From assembly GCA_035494735.1 (NCBI GenBank), contig DATJGS010000042.1, positions 48,426-112,425 on the forward strand: a stretch of 64,000 nt of DNA, in the 5' to 3' direction. The notes beneath the pieces were generated by a model. It searched no databases. It was not told where the DNA came from and saw only the letters and a list, made by a program, of their open reading frames with translations. Source of the DNA: DATJGS01 sp035494735. GTDB taxonomy: Bacteria > Eisenbacteria > RBG-16-71-46. This document shows positions 53,312-62,702 of this stretch, one piece after another (position 1 is the first letter of the stretch; each line of letters opens with the position of its first letter). The translations under genes were made by a program, and so were the position numbers.

Positions 53312-54295
53312 CTATGGGGTTCCCGGTTTCGCTTCGAGTTGCGCGAGAAGTCGCGTGGCGAGCCGGTCCCAGCTCCACTCGGCGATTCCGGCCAGCGCCG
53401 CGGCCGACAATCGATCGCGCAGCCCCGAGTCCGCGAGCGCGCGGCCGAGCGCGCGCCGCAGGAACCACGGGTGGCGCCAGGTGACGAGCGAGTTCGCGCC
53501 GTCCTTCGCGAAGTCGCGCGTGCCGCTCGCCGTGCACACGACCGCGCAGCCCGAGGCCATGGCCTCGAGCGCAGTGTTGCACCATCCGGCCTTGCGCTCG
53601 GCGGCCACGAACACATGGGCCGACTGGTACAGCCCGGCCAGCTCCGCCTGAGTCGGGTTCAGCACGTAGCGCGCGCCCGGCGGCAGCGGTGCGCCGTCGC
53701 GCGGGTCCTGGCGATTGTGCGGATCGACCGTGTCGAACAGCACGGCTTCCCACTCGGGCACGCCCCTGAGCCCGCTGAGCGCCGCCAGGACGAGATCCGT
53801 CCCTTTCTTGGGTCGCGAACGCCGGCCGTTGACGAGGACGCGCAGCGGGGTGACCGCGCGCCGTGCCGGATCGGGGCGAAACTGCTCGAGGCGAATCCCG
53901 CCGATGCCGTCCAGCACCTCTCGGCCGGTGCGCGCCGCGAGGGAACGCCTGAGCGCGCCCGAGTTCGCGGCCAGCCGCACGCCCGGGACGCGCAGGGCTT
54001 CCCGCACGCCGGCGTCGCCCTCGATCACGCAGTAGTAGAGGTGGATCGCCGAACGCCGTGCCACGAAAGCCGGAAACGTGTGCGGGTCGGCCGTGATCGC
54101 GAGATCGCTCTCGCCCTCGCCGGCTTCAACGAGCGGCCGCACGCGGCCTCGGTACCGGAGCCAGGCCGGCGCCTCGCCGCCCGGGTGGTAGAGCGTGACG
54201 TCGTGCCCCATTGCGACCCACGAGTTGCCGAGTTCGAGGAAGCGACGGACTCCGCCGAACACGCCGACGTGCGGCAGGAAGGTGGCGATGCGCAT
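53312..54295 (-). CDS. Glycosyltransferase (GT4-like, GT-B fold)
   Basis: 327 aa. N-terminal MRIATFLPHVGVFGGVRRFLELG with a GGVRRF-type acceptor loop; C-terminal donor domain with LVNGRRSRPKKGTDLVLAA and ERKAGWCNTALEAMASGCAVVCTASGTRDF, an E-x7-E-like segment of GT4 retaining enzymes. Likely adds a sugar in surface glycan synthesis. ATG 54295 has no Shine-Dalgarno; a TAGCGT (54309-54304 on the minus strand) ends 8 nt before it, suggesting a leaderless mRNA. It converges with nuoI and its terminator. Confidence 0.82.
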   Translation of the reverse strand: MRIATFLPHVGVFGGVRRFLELGNSWVAMGHDVTLYHPGGEAPAWLRYRGRVRPLVEAGEGESDLAITADPHTFPAFVARRSAIHLYYCVIEGDAGVREALRVPGVRLAANSGALRRSLAARTGREVLDGIGGIRLEQFRPDPARRAVTPLRVLVNGRRSRPKKGTDLVLAALSGLRGVPEWEAVLFDTVDPHNRQDPRDGAPLPPGARYVLNPTQAELAGLYQSAHVFVAAERKAGWCNTALEAMASGCAVVCTASGTRDFAKDGANSLVTWRHPWFLRRALGRALADSGLRDRLSAAALAGIAEWSWDRLATRLLAQLEAKPGTP

Positions 54296-54596
54296 GCGCG
54301 CGCACGCTAGCAGACGGCTTGGGTCCCGGCCACCCGTCCGCATGCGCGACGCTTCGGACGCCGGCGCGTTCGCCACTGAAACGCGCGGTCGTTGCCATGC
54401 GAAACGACGTGGCGCTCGCGGCGCCGCGGGTCGGAACGCGGCGCCACCGCAACCCGAAGCGGCGCACCGTGCTCGTTGCGCCGGTGGCGTCGTGGTACGC
54501 GACGTGCTCTTGGAGTCGTCGCATACGGCGGCGAAGAGGCCGCGATGAACCCACGAACCCACGGCCTTCGGGCCGCCCATACGGAGGATGCACATC
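54296..54596. other. Divergent intergenic region between glycosyltransferase and hsp20
   Basis: 301 nt. Contains the TAGCGT box of the glycosyltransferase on the minus strand. I see no CIRCE element (TTAGCACTC-N9-GAGTGCTAA) and no convincing sigma32 promoter before hsp20. The sequence has coding-like base use but no supportable gene. Confidence 0.4.
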
Positions 54597-55049
54597 ATGA
54601 GGTTGATGCGTTGGACGCCGGCGACGCCGGCCCGCGAACTGACCACGCTGCACGACGAATTCGACCGTTTCTTCGACGGGCTGTTCCCGCGCTCCGCGGC
54701 GAACGGCGACGTCGCGCCGTTGTTTGCGCCGCCGGTCGATATCGATGAGACTGCGGACGAATTCCAGGTGCGGATGGACCTGCCCGGCGTGAAGCCGGAA
54801 GACGTCAAGGTCACCCTGCACCACCGGACGCTGACCATCCGCGGCGAGCGCAAGGAAGAGACGCGCGAGGCCAAGGGCCAGGTGTGGCGGCAGGAGCGGA
54901 TCCACGGGGCGTTCGAGCGCCGCTTCGAGCTCGGCCCGGCGGTGCGCGCGGATCAGGTGAGCGCCCGCTTCAGCAACGGCGTGCTGGACGTCCGGGTGCC
55001 GAAGGGCGAGGACGCCAAGCTGCGCGAGATCCAGGTTCAGGCGAGCTAA
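54597..55049 (+). CDS. Hsp20/alpha-crystallin small heat-shock protein
   Basis: 150 aa; ATP-independent holdase. N-terminal helix region (RELTTLHDEFDRFFDGLFP), then the alpha-crystallin domain: PPVDIDETADEFQVRMDLPGV, KVTLHHRTLTIRGERK and the A-x-x-x-N-G-V-L motif in SARFSNGVLDVRVPK. CGGAGG lies 11 nt before ATG 54597; ATG 54588 sits too close to it. It precedes dnaK by 86 nt and is probably co-regulated. Confidence 0.93.
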   Translation: MRLMRWTPATPARELTTLHDEFDRFFDGLFPRSAANGDVAPLFAPPVDIDETADEFQVRMDLPGVKPEDVKVTLHHRTLTIRGERKEETREAKGQVWRQERIHGAFERRFELGPAVRADQVSARFSNGVLDVRVPKGEDAKLREIQVQAS

Positions 55050-55135
55050 GACAGCCGCCTCACGAATCGGACGGCCCCGGACCCGACTCACGGGTTCGGG
55101 GCGCGTCCCATGAGAAAGAAAAGAGGAAGCACGCA

Positions 55136-57031
55136 ATGGGCAAAGTCATCGGCATCGATCTGGGAACCACGAATTCGTGCGTGGCCATCATGGAGGGCGG
55201 CGAGCCCAAGGTGATCGCGAACGCCGAGGGTTTCCGGACCACGCCCTCCGTCGTGGCGTTTTCGAAGAGCGGAGAGCGGCTGGTGGGTCTGGTCGCGCGC
55301 CGTCAGGCCGTGACCAACCCCGGGAACACGATCTATTCGATCAAGCGCCTCATGGGCCGGAAGTTCGACGAGGTGCAGAGCGAGCTGAAGCTCGTGCCGT
55401 ACCAGGTCGTGCGCGGCAGCAATGGGGATTGCCGCGTGAAGGTCGGCGCCGAGGAGTTCTCGCCGCCCGAGATCTCGGCCATGGTCCTGCAGAAGATGAA
55501 GCAGACGGCGGAGGACTACCTCGGCGAGAAGATCACCGAGGCCGTCGTCACCGTGCCGGCCTACTTCAACGACAGCCAGCGCCAGGCCACGAAGGACGCC
55601 GGCCGCGTCGCCGGGCTCGACGTGAAGCGCATCATCAACGAGCCGACCGCGGCCGCGCTCGCGTACGGCCTCGACAAGAAGAAGGACGAGAAGGTCGCGG
55701 TGTTCGACCTGGGCGGCGGCACGTTCGACATCTCGGTGCTCGAGATCGGCGACGGCGTCTTCGAGGTCCGCTCGACGAACGGCGACACGCATCTGGGCGG
55801 CGACGACTTCGACCAGCGCGTGATCGACTGGCTGGCCGAGGAATTCAAGAAGCAGGAGGGCATCGACCTGCGCAAGGACGCGATGGCCCTGCAGCGTCTG
55901 AAGGAAGCCGCCGAGAAGGCCAAGATGGAACTGTCGGGCACGCTCGAGACCGACGTGAACCTGCCGTTCATCACGGCCGACCAGAATGGTCCCAAGCACC
56001 TGAACCTGCGGCTGTCGCGCGCCAAGCTCGAGCAGCTCGTGGACGACCTGGTGGAACGCTGCCGCGGTCCGGTGATCCAGGCGCTCAAGGACGCGGGGCT
56101 GACGGCGTCGCAGATCGACGAGGTCGTGCTCGTGGGCGGCGCCACGCGCATGCCCAAGGTGCAGGAACTGGTAAAGCAGATCTTCGGCAAGGAGCCGCAT
56201 CGCGGCGTGAACCCGGACGAGGTCGTGGCCATCGGCGCCGCCATCCAGGGTGCCGTGCTGACCGGCGACGTGCGTGACGTCGTGCTGCTGGACGTGACGC
56301 CGCTGTCGCTCGGGATCGAGACGCTGGGTGGGGTGATGACGCCCCTGATTCCGCGCAACACGACGATTCCGACGAAGCGCAGCGAGGTGTTCTCGACGGC
56401 GTCCGACAGCCAGCCCTCGGTCGAGGTGCACGTGCTGCAGGGCGAGCGGCCCGTGGCCGGCGGCAACAAGAGCCTCGGCCGATTCCATCTCGACGGCCTG
56501 CCGCCCGCGCCGCGCGGCGTGCCGCAGATCGAGGTGACGTTCGACATCGACGCGAACGGCATCCTGCACGTGTCCGCGAAGGATCGCGCGACGGCCAAGG
56601 AGCAGAGCATCCGCATCGAAGCCTCGAGCGGGCTCAGCGAGACCGAGATCCAGCGCATGGTGAGCGACGCGGAAGCGCACGCCGACGAGGACAAGAAGCG
56701 CAAGGAGACGGTCGAGACCCGCAACCGCGGCGACGGTCTGCTCTACGAGGTCGAAAAGAATCTCAAGGAGCACGGCGAGAAGATCGAGTCGGGCCTCAAG
56801 TCGCGCATCGAATCCGCGCTCGAGACGCTGCGCATGGCGTTGAAGGGCGAGGATGGCGACGCGATCAAGTCGGCCACCGACACGCTGCAGGCCGCGTGGC
56901 ACGAGGCGGCGGCCGCGATGTACCAGGGTGCGGCCGGCACGCCGGGCGCCGAGGGCCCCACGGGCGGTACGCCCGGCAAGGGCGAAGGCGGCGACGGAGC
57001 GGTGGACGCCGATTTCGAAGTCGTGAACTGA
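55136..57031 (+). CDS. dnaK: Chaperone DnaK (Hsp70)
   Basis: 631 aa. ATPase domain: IGIDLGTTNSCVAIMEG, VPAYFNDSQRQATKDAG, FDLGGGTFDISVLEIG, VLVGGATRMPKVQ. Substrate-binding domain from ~390 (DVTPLSLGIETLGGVMTPLI), helical lid, and a Gly/Thr-rich tail ending DADFEVVN, the conserved EEVD-like end of bacterial DnaK. AAGAGGAAG precedes ATG 55136. dnaJ and grpE are not adjacent. Tandem terminators follow. Confidence 0.97.
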   Translation: MGKVIGIDLGTTNSCVAIMEGGEPKVIANAEGFRTTPSVVAFSKSGERLVGLVARRQAVTNPGNTIYSIKRLMGRKFDEVQSELKLVPYQVVRGSNGDCRVKVGAEEFSPPEISAMVLQKMKQTAEDYLGEKITEAVVTVPAYFNDSQRQATKDAGRVAGLDVKRIINEPTAAALAYGLDKKKDEKVAVFDLGGGTFDISVLEIGDGVFEVRSTNGDTHLGGDDFDQRVIDWLAEEFKKQEGIDLRKDAMALQRLKEAAEKAKMELSGTLETDVNLPFITADQNGPKHLNLRLSRAKLEQLVDDLVERCRGPVIQALKDAGLTASQIDEVVLVGGATRMPKVQELVKQIFGKEPHRGVNPDEVVAIGAAIQGAVLTGDVRDVVLLDVTPLSLGIETLGGVMTPLIPRNTTIPTKRSEVFSTASDSQPSVEVHVLQGERPVAGGNKSLGRFHLDGLPPAPRGVPQIEVTFDIDANGILHVSAKDRATAKEQSIRIEASSGLSETEIQRMVSDAEAHADEDKKRKETVETRNRGDGLLYEVEKNLKEHGEKIESGLKSRIESALETLRMALKGEDGDAIKSATDTLQAAWHEAAAAMYQGAAGTPGAEGPTGGTPGKGEGGDGAVDADFEVVN

Positions 57032-57034
57032 CCC

Positions 57035-57096
57035 CCGCCGCGCTCTGCGGCGGTTCTTACGGCGGCACGGGAGCCGAGACTCCCGTGCCGCCTTTT
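57035..57096 (+). terminator. Tandem terminators after dnaK
   Basis: First hairpin: CCGCCGC/GCGGCGG (57035-57053, 5-nt loop) followed by TTCTTA. Second: a perfect 13-bp stem (left 57061-57073, right 57080-57092, 6-nt loop) followed by TTTT at 57093-57096. The second is a strong rho-independent terminator. Confidence 0.85.
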
Positions 57097-57122
57097 CCAT
57101 TGAAGGCCGGGCGCGCTAGATT
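57094..57122 (+). promoter_or_regulatory. Candidate promoter of the GT2 gene
   Basis: TTTCCA (57094-57099), 17-nt spacer and TAGATT (57117-57122). It overlaps the end of the dnaK terminator T-run. Transcription would begin near 57129, only about 3 nt before the TTG start, so a leaderless mRNA is possible. Confidence 0.4.
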
Positions 57123-57131
57123 CAGCGCGCA

Positions 57132-58706
57132 TTGACCCTCACGCCGGTTGCCTCGCCCGTGCCGCTCGCGGCCTCGCTCCTCATGCTGGGCCAGGGGCTC
57201 GCCGTCGCCGTCTACGCGACGGCGCAGTTCCTGCTCGTCACGTACTCGTCGCACCGCTGGACGCTGGTGTGGCGTCGCTGGCGCCGCGAACGCTCGGCCC
57301 GGCGGGCGACGGGCCCGGCCGCCGGTGGCGTCGCGCGCGAGGCAGTCACGTCACGCTTCGTCGCCGGCCGTGCGCCTTCGCGTGGGGCCGCCGCGCCGCC
57401 CGTGGCCACGGTCCAGCTCCCGGTCTACAACGAGCGCCGCGTCGTCGAACGGCTGATCGACGCGGTCGCGGCGTTCGACTACCGGCGCGACCGACTCGAG
57501 ATCCAGGTGCTGGACGACTCGACGGACGAGACGCGGGCGCTCGCGGCGGCGGCCGTCGCGCGCCATCGAGCGCGCGGCGTCGACATCGTGCACGTCGTGC
57601 GCGACGAGCGGCACGGCTTCAAGGCCGGGGCGCTGGCCGCTGGCCTCGCGCGCGCGCGCGGCGACGTCATCGCGGTCTTCGACGCGGACTTCGCGCCGCC
57701 GCCGGATTTCCTGATTCGCGCGATCGCTCATTTCGCGGACCCGGACGTGGGGCTCGTCCAGGCGCGCTGGACGCACCTCAATCGTGACGAGTCGCTGCTC
57801 ACCACCGCGCAGGCCGTCCAGCTCGACGCGCACTTCCTGATCGAGCACGAGGAGCGCATGCGCGCCGGATGCTTCTTCAACTTCAACGGCACGGCCGGCG
57901 TGTGGCGCCGCGAAGCCATCGAATCGGCGGGAGGGTGGCAGCACGACACGCTGACCGAGGACCTGGACCTCAGCTACCGCGCGCAGCTCGCCGGGTGGCG
58001 CTTCGTGTTCGACGGCACGCTCGAAGCGCCCGCCGAACTGCCGGCCGAAGTCGAAGCGCTGAAAGCGCAGCAGCGCCGCTGGACGAAGGGATCCATCCAG
58101 ACCGCGCGCAAACTGCTGCCGGCGGTGTGGCGCAGCGCCCGGCCGTTCGGCGTCAAGCTCGAGGCCACGCTGCACCTGACCGGCAACGCGTCGTATCCGC
58201 TGCTGCTCGTGCTCGGGCTTCTGCTGCTGCCCGTGCTGCTCGGACAGAACCGGCTGCCGTTCGCCGTCGTGGTCGCGCTGCAGATCGCGGTCGTGCTGCT
58301 TGGCATCGTGCCCGTCACCTGGTTCCTGGCGGCCGGCCAGCGCGGCGCGGGTGGGAGCCTGGCGCGCCGCGCGCGGGACGTGGGCGCCGCCGTCGTGCTC
58401 GGGCTCGGGCTCGCCGTCAACAACTCGCGCGCCGTCGTGGAAGGCCTGGCCGGCGGTCTGGGCGAGTGGGAGCGCACGGCGAAGCGCGGGACGCACGCCG
58501 GCGCCGCCGCGCCGGCGCCCTACGCCGCCGCGACGCGCCGCTCGGGCCGCAGCGAAATCGCATTGGCCCTGTACTTCTGCGGGCTCGGCGGCTTCGCGCT
58601 GGCCGCGGGCGAGGCGCGCGCCGTGCCGTTCGTGGCGCTGCTCGCGCTCGGTCTGGCGTGGGTGGGCTGGGCGTCGTTCCGGGCGTCGGAGAAACGCGCG
58701 GGCTAG
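57132..58706 (+). CDS. Processive family 2 glycosyltransferase (CesA/mannan synthase-like)
   Basis: 524 aa. One N-terminal membrane helix (LLMLGQGLAVAVYATAQFLL), then a GT-A domain: VQLPVYNERRVVERLI, VLDDSTDET, HGFKAGALAAGL, AVFDADFAPPPDF (metal Asp), TLTEDLDLSYR (catalytic TED) and QQRRWTKGS (Q-x-x-R-W, processive product site). Four or more membrane helices follow. This is the cellulose-synthase-like layout that polymerises or transfers beta-linked sugar at the inner membrane; the product is unknown. The start is TTG 57132; ATG 57183 is an alternative that shortens the first helix. Its stop overlaps that of the convergent dehydrogenase gene. Confidence 0.87.
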   Translation: MTLTPVASPVPLAASLLMLGQGLAVAVYATAQFLLVTYSSHRWTLVWRRWRRERSARRATGPAAGGVAREAVTSRFVAGRAPSRGAAAPPVATVQLPVYNERRVVERLIDAVAAFDYRRDRLEIQVLDDSTDETRALAAAAVARHRARGVDIVHVVRDERHGFKAGALAAGLARARGDVIAVFDADFAPPPDFLIRAIAHFADPDVGLVQARWTHLNRDESLLTTAQAVQLDAHFLIEHEERMRAGCFFNFNGTAGVWRREAIESAGGWQHDTLTEDLDLSYRAQLAGWRFVFDGTLEAPAELPAEVEALKAQQRRWTKGSIQTARKLLPAVWRSARPFGVKLEATLHLTGNASYPLLLVLGLLLLPVLLGQNRLPFAVVVALQIAVVLLGIVPVTWFLAAGQRGAGGSLARRARDVGAAVVLGLGLAVNNSRAVVEGLAGGLGEWERTAKRGTHAGAAAPAPYAAATRRSGRSEIALALYFCGLGGFALAAGEARAVPFVALLALGLAWVGWASFRASEKRAG

Positions 58707-60034
58707 AGGCGGACGAGCTTGTCCGAGCGGCGTCCGTTCAGCGCGTTGCGCGTGTCGACCACGGCGCGCGAGTAACGCAGCACGGCGGGATACGACACGC
58801 CCTTGTGCGCCGTGGCGATGACCACGCAATCGAACCGGCGCAGCTCCGTCGCCGTCAGTGGCAGGCTCTTCAGCTTGCGGCCGGCGAACTCGAGGCGCGG
58901 CACGTACGGGTCGCTGTACTCGATGCGCGCGCCGCGCTCACGCAGCGTTTCCATGATGTCGAGCGACGGGCTCTCGCGCGTGTCGTCGATGTCCGCCTTG
59001 TAGGCCACGCCCAGCACCAGGACGCGCGAGCCGCGGATCGCCTTGCCCTTCTTGTTCAGCGCCTCGGACACGAGATCCACGACGCGCTCGGGCATCTGGC
59101 CGTTGATGTAGCCGGCCAGCTCGATGAATCGCGCTTCGAACCCGCTGGCCCGCGCCTTCCACGACAGATAGAAAGGGTCGATCGGGATGCAGTGTCCGCC
59201 GAGACCCGGGCCCGGGTAGAACGGCATGAAGCCGAACGGCTTCGTGGCCGCGGCGCGAATCACTTCCCACACGTCGATCTTGAGCCGGGCGCACATGAGC
59301 GCCAGCTCGTTCACGAGGCCGATGTTCACGCTGCGGAACGTGTTCTCGAGCAGCTTCACCATCTCGGCGACCTGCGTCGAGGACACGGGCACGACGGTCT
59401 CGAGCCGCTGCTGGTACAGCTTGACGGCGACCGCGGTGCACGCCGGCGTCACGCCGCCCACCACCTTCGGGATGTTGCGCGTGTTGAAGCGCGGGTTGCC
59501 GGGATCGACGCGCTCGGGCGAGAACGCGAGGAAGAAGTCCTTGCCGACCTCCATGCCGGTTTCGCGCAGCAGCGGCAGGATCAGCTCGTCGGTCGTGCCC
59601 GGGTACGTCGTGCTCTCGAGGATCACGAGCATGCCGGGATGCAGGTACTTCGCGACCTGCTTCGCGGCCGCCACGATGTACGAAACGTCGGGGTCGCGCT
59701 GCTTGGAAAGCGGCGTCGGCACGCACACGTTGACCGCGTCCACCTTGCGCAGCACGCTGAAGTCGGTCGTGGCCATGAGGCGCGACGTCTTCACCAGCTT
59801 CTTCACGTCCGCCGTCGGCACGTCCTGGATGTACGAGCGGCCATGCTGCAGTTCGCGCACCCGGCCCTCGTCCACGTCGATGCCATGGACCTGGAAACCG
59901 GCCTGGCCGAATTCCACGGCAAGCGGCAAGCCGACGTAACCGAGGCCGATGACGGCCAGGTTCGCGGTGCGGCTTTCGATCTTGCGCGTGAGCTTGTCGG
60001 TGGGCGAAACGAGGGCGCGACGCTTTCGTGGCAT
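58703..60034 (-). CDS. Nucleotide-sugar dehydrogenase (WbpA/UDP-HexNAc 6-dehydrogenase type)
   Basis: 443 aa. NAD-binding GLGYVG at residues 30-35, active-site Cys C282 in GLGGHCIPIDPFYLSW, and GVAYKADIDDTRESPSLDIM in the C-terminal domain. The GGHCIPIDP form is typical of UDP-N-acetylglucosamine/mannosamine 6-dehydrogenases rather than UDP-glucose dehydrogenase. Produces uronic acids for surface polysaccharide. The ATG at 60034 has no Shine-Dalgarno but a promoter ends 9 nt upstream. It converges with the GT2 gene. Confidence 0.92.
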   Translation of the reverse strand: MPRKRRALVSPTDKLTRKIESRTANLAVIGLGYVGLPLAVEFGQAGFQVHGIDVDEGRVRELQHGRSYIQDVPTADVKKLVKTSRLMATTDFSVLRKVDAVNVCVPTPLSKQRDPDVSYIVAAAKQVAKYLHPGMLVILESTTYPGTTDELILPLLRETGMEVGKDFFLAFSPERVDPGNPRFNTRNIPKVVGGVTPACTAVAVKLYQQRLETVVPVSSTQVAEMVKLLENTFRSVNIGLVNELALMCARLKIDVWEVIRAAATKPFGFMPFYPGPGLGGHCIPIDPFYLSWKARASGFEARFIELAGYINGQMPERVVDLVSEALNKKGKAIRGSRVLVLGVAYKADIDDTRESPSLDIMETLRERGARIEYSDPYVPRLEFAGRKLKSLPLTATELRRFDCVVIATAHKGVSYPAVLRYSRAVVDTRNALNGRRSDKLVRL

Positions 60035-60043
60035 GGAGCGAGG

Positions 60044-60073
60044 AAGCTAACAGAGCGCCGAAATGGGCGTCAA
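60044..60073 (-). promoter_or_regulatory. Promoter of the nucleotide-sugar dehydrogenase (near-leaderless)
   Basis: On the minus strand TTGACG (60073-60068), 18-nt spacer, TAGCTT (60049-60044). Start of transcription is expected near 60037, three nt before the ATG at 60034. Confidence 0.6.
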
Positions 60074-60219
60074 CGCGGCCGCGAAAATGGCCTTGACCCT
60101 GGGGGCGCCGGGCTTCGAAACTGCACCCCGAGTAGAGCGAGGCTGCCTATTCGACCCGTGCTCGCCAACACCCTCGCCGATTTGAAGCGAAGCGGACGTG
60201 CCATCGTTTCAGGCCCTGG

Positions 60220-61080
60220 GTGCTGCCCACGGACGATCATGGGGGCCTCGCTCGTTTTTTCTCCGAGAGGAGTCCTCCCGTCGCCAGCTCCGACCCGCCG
60301 GTCACGCGAATCGCCCGCTATCGCATCGACGGTTCCGTGCACTACGGCGCGTGCGAGGGCGACGCCTACCGTCGGATGAGCGACGCGCCGTGGCGCGGCG
60401 GCGAGCCGACCGGCCACTCCGACCCGCAGGCCCGCACGACGCCGCTCGCGCCCTGTGAACCCACCAAGATCGTGTGCGTCGGCCTCAACTACCGTGCGCA
60501 CGTCGCCGAGAGCACGAGCCTGATCGCGGCCGCGGGGCCGCCCAGCGAACCGCTGCTGTTCCTGAAACCGCCGAGCGCCGTGATCGGACCCGGCGCGCCG
60601 ATCCGCTATCCGGCCGGCGTCACGCGCCTCGATCCGGAAGGCGAGCTCGCGGTCGTGATCGGCCGGCGCGCGACGCGGGTCGCGGTCGCGGACGCGCTCG
60701 ACCACGTCGCCGGGCTGACGGCGTTCAACGACGTCAGCGCGCGCAATTATCAGAAGAGCGACGGGCAGTGGGCCCGGGCCAAGGGCTTCGACACGTTCGC
60801 GCCCATCGGGCCGGTCGTGGTGTGCGGGCTCGACTGGCGCGGGCGCACGGTCGAGTGTCGCGTGAACGGCGAGACGCGGCAGCGTGCGTCGACGGACGAC
60901 CTCCTGTTCGACGTGCCGTTCCTCGTCAGCTTCATCTCGGGCGTCATGACGCTCGAGCCGGGCGACGTGATCGCGACCGGAACCCCGGCCGGCGTCGCGC
61001 CGATCCACCCGGGCGACCGGGTGTGCGTCGAGATCTCCGGCGTGGGCGCGCTCGAGAACGCCGTGGAGTCGGGAGCGTGA
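60220..61080 (+). CDS. Fumarylacetoacetate hydrolase-family protein
   Basis: About 286 aa. The FAH domain starts at KIVCVGLNYRAHVAEST and runs to VCVEISGVGALENAV. Metal ligands are the Glu pair in DPEGELAVVIG and the Asp in FNDVSARNYQ; RAKGFDTFAPIGP and GDVIATGTPAGVAP complete the pattern of FAHD1-type acylpyruvase or oxaloacetate decarboxylase, or of 2-hydroxyhepta-diene-dioate isomerase. The start is uncertain: GTG 60220 has no good Shine-Dalgarno, and the first ~30 residues are not conserved-looking. It overlaps the next gene by 4 nt. Confidence 0.82.
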   Translation: MLPTDDHGGLARFFSERSPPVASSDPPVTRIARYRIDGSVHYGACEGDAYRRMSDAPWRGGEPTGHSDPQARTTPLAPCEPTKIVCVGLNYRAHVAESTSLIAAAGPPSEPLLFLKPPSAVIGPGAPIRYPAGVTRLDPEGELAVVIGRRATRVAVADALDHVAGLTAFNDVSARNYQKSDGQWARAKGFDTFAPIGPVVVCGLDWRGRTVECRVNGETRQRASTDDLLFDVPFLVSFISGVMTLEPGDVIATGTPAGVAPIHPGDRVCVEISGVGALENAVESGA

Positions 61081-62699
61081 GCGCGGCCCCGCGCGTGACG
61101 CTCGTGGTCCACGGCCGCCTGTGGGACGGCGCGCCGCTCGCGCACGACGCGCTGGCCATCGCGGCGGGCCGCATCGCCGACGTCGGCGCGACGGCCGCGT
61201 TGCGCGAGCGCTGGCGCGCGCTCGTCGAGCGCGAAGTCGACGCCGCGGGCGCCACCGTCACGCCGGGGCTCATCGACGCACACCTGCACCTCCTGCCGTG
61301 GGCGCGTGCCGCGGACGACGTGGCCCTGGCGGGCGCCGCGCAGCGCGCCGACGCGGTCGCGCGCGTCGCGCGCTTCCTCGGAGAACGGCCGGGCGCGTGG
61401 CCGGTGGTCGGGCGTGGCTGGGAGGCGTCGCGCTGGCGCGAGGCGCCGCACCGGGCCGCGCTCGACGCGGTGAGCGGTGACCGTCCCGTGCTGCTCCACA
61501 GTCACGACTTCCACGCCCTGTGGGTGAACGGCGCCGCGCTGCGCGCCGCCGGCATCGACGCGCGCACCGCCGCGCCGCCGGGCGGCGTGATCGAGCGGGA
61601 CGCCGCGGGCGAGGCGACCGGCGTGCTGCGCGAGAACGCCGTGCGCCTGTGCGCGGAGCTGGAGCGCGACGCGGCGCGCGCCGCCGGCTCCGACGCGGAG
61701 CGGCTGGCCGCCGCGGCACGCGCGCTGCACGCGTTCGGCATCACCGCCGTGCACGATTTCGAACGCGGCGCGGACGCGTTCCGCGCCATGCACGCGTTCG
61801 CGACCGGCCCGGGGCCCAGGGTGCGCGTCCTGCAGTGCCTGGGCGAAACGCAGCTGGACGGCGCGATCGCGCTGGGGATCGCGAGCGGCGTCGGCGACGA
61901 CGCGTTCCGTGTCGGCGCGCTCAAGTTGTTCGCCGACGGCACGCTCGGCTCGTCGACGGCGGCGATGCTCGAACCGTACGAAGGCTCCACGTCGCGCGGA
62001 CTCGAGACGCTCGAGCCCAAACGCATGAACGAGCTCGTGCGCCGCGCCAGCGAATCCGGCATCGCCGTCGCGATCCACGCCATCGGCGACCGCGCCGTCC
62101 GCAACGCGCTCGACGCGTTCGAGGCGGCCGGCCCGGCGCGCGCCCGCCCGCGGCTCGCGTCGCGCATCGAGCACGCCCAGCTCGTGGATGAGGCCGACCT
62201 CGCGCGCTTCGCCGCGCTCGGCATCGTCGCGAGCATGCAACCCATCCACTGCACGTCCGACGCCCGTCTGGCGCGCGAGCGCTGGGGGGCGCGCTGCGCC
62301 GGCGCGTATCCGTGGCGCACGCTGCTCGAGCGCGGCGCGACCCTGGCGTTCGGGTCGGACGCGCCGGTCGAGTCGCCGCATCCCGGGTCGGGCCTGGCCG
62401 CCGCCGTCACCCGCCGCGCCGCGGATGGGGTGCCCTTCGAGCCGCGCCAGCGCCTGACGCTGGACGAGGCGCTGGCCGCGTTCACGCGCGTCCCGGCCGC
62501 GCTGTCCGGCGCCGCCGGCCGGCTCGGCACGCTCGCCCCGGGGGCCCATGCCGACCTGGTCGTGTGGGACCGCGATCTTCACCGCGAGGCCCCGGAGCGT
62601 TTGCATGAAGCGCGGGCATCGTGCACCGTATTCGCGGGCGAGTGGGTGCACGGGGCCGCGGCCGCGGTCCCGGCGCGCGGCGCCGGAACAGGCCCTTAG
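61077..62699 (+). CDS. Amidohydrolase family protein (YtcJ-like)
   Basis: 540 aa metal-dependent hydrolase. N-terminal composite beta domain, then the HxH metal motif H69/H71 in TPGLIDAHLHLLPW, carbamylated-Lys region (GALKLFADGTLGSSTA), AIHAIGDRA, SRIEHAQL and FGSDAPVES (final metal Asp), in the order of Amidohydro_3/YtcJ enzymes. Substrate unknown; family members hydrolyse N-acyl or cyclic amides. GTG start overlaps the FAH gene. Confidence 0.88.
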   Translation: MSAAPRVTLVVHGRLWDGAPLAHDALAIAAGRIADVGATAALRERWRALVEREVDAAGATVTPGLIDAHLHLLPWARAADDVALAGAAQRADAVARVARFLGERPGAWPVVGRGWEASRWREAPHRAALDAVSGDRPVLLHSHDFHALWVNGAALRAAGIDARTAAPPGGVIERDAAGEATGVLRENAVRLCAELERDAARAAGSDAERLAAAARALHAFGITAVHDFERGADAFRAMHAFATGPGPRVRVLQCLGETQLDGAIALGIASGVGDDAFRVGALKLFADGTLGSSTAAMLEPYEGSTSRGLETLEPKRMNELVRRASESGIAVAIHAIGDRAVRNALDAFEAAGPARARPRLASRIEHAQLVDEADLARFAALGIVASMQPIHCTSDARLARERWGARCAGAYPWRTLLERGATLAFGSDAPVESPHPGSGLAAAVTRRAADGVPFEPRQRLTLDEALAAFTRVPAALSGAAGRLGTLAPGAHADLVVWDRDLHREAPERLHEARASCTVFAGEWVHGAAAAVPARGAGTGP

Positions 62700-62702
62700 A
62701 GG

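Noticed and set aside
54296..54596. CIRCE/HrcA operator or sigma32 promoter before hsp20
   Set aside because: No TTAGCACTC inverted repeat and no CTTGAA/CCCCAT pair at proper spacing.
60220..60310. ATG 60239 as the start of the FAH-family gene
   Set aside because: It is in a different frame from the conserved domain; GTG 60220 is kept with an uncertain start.
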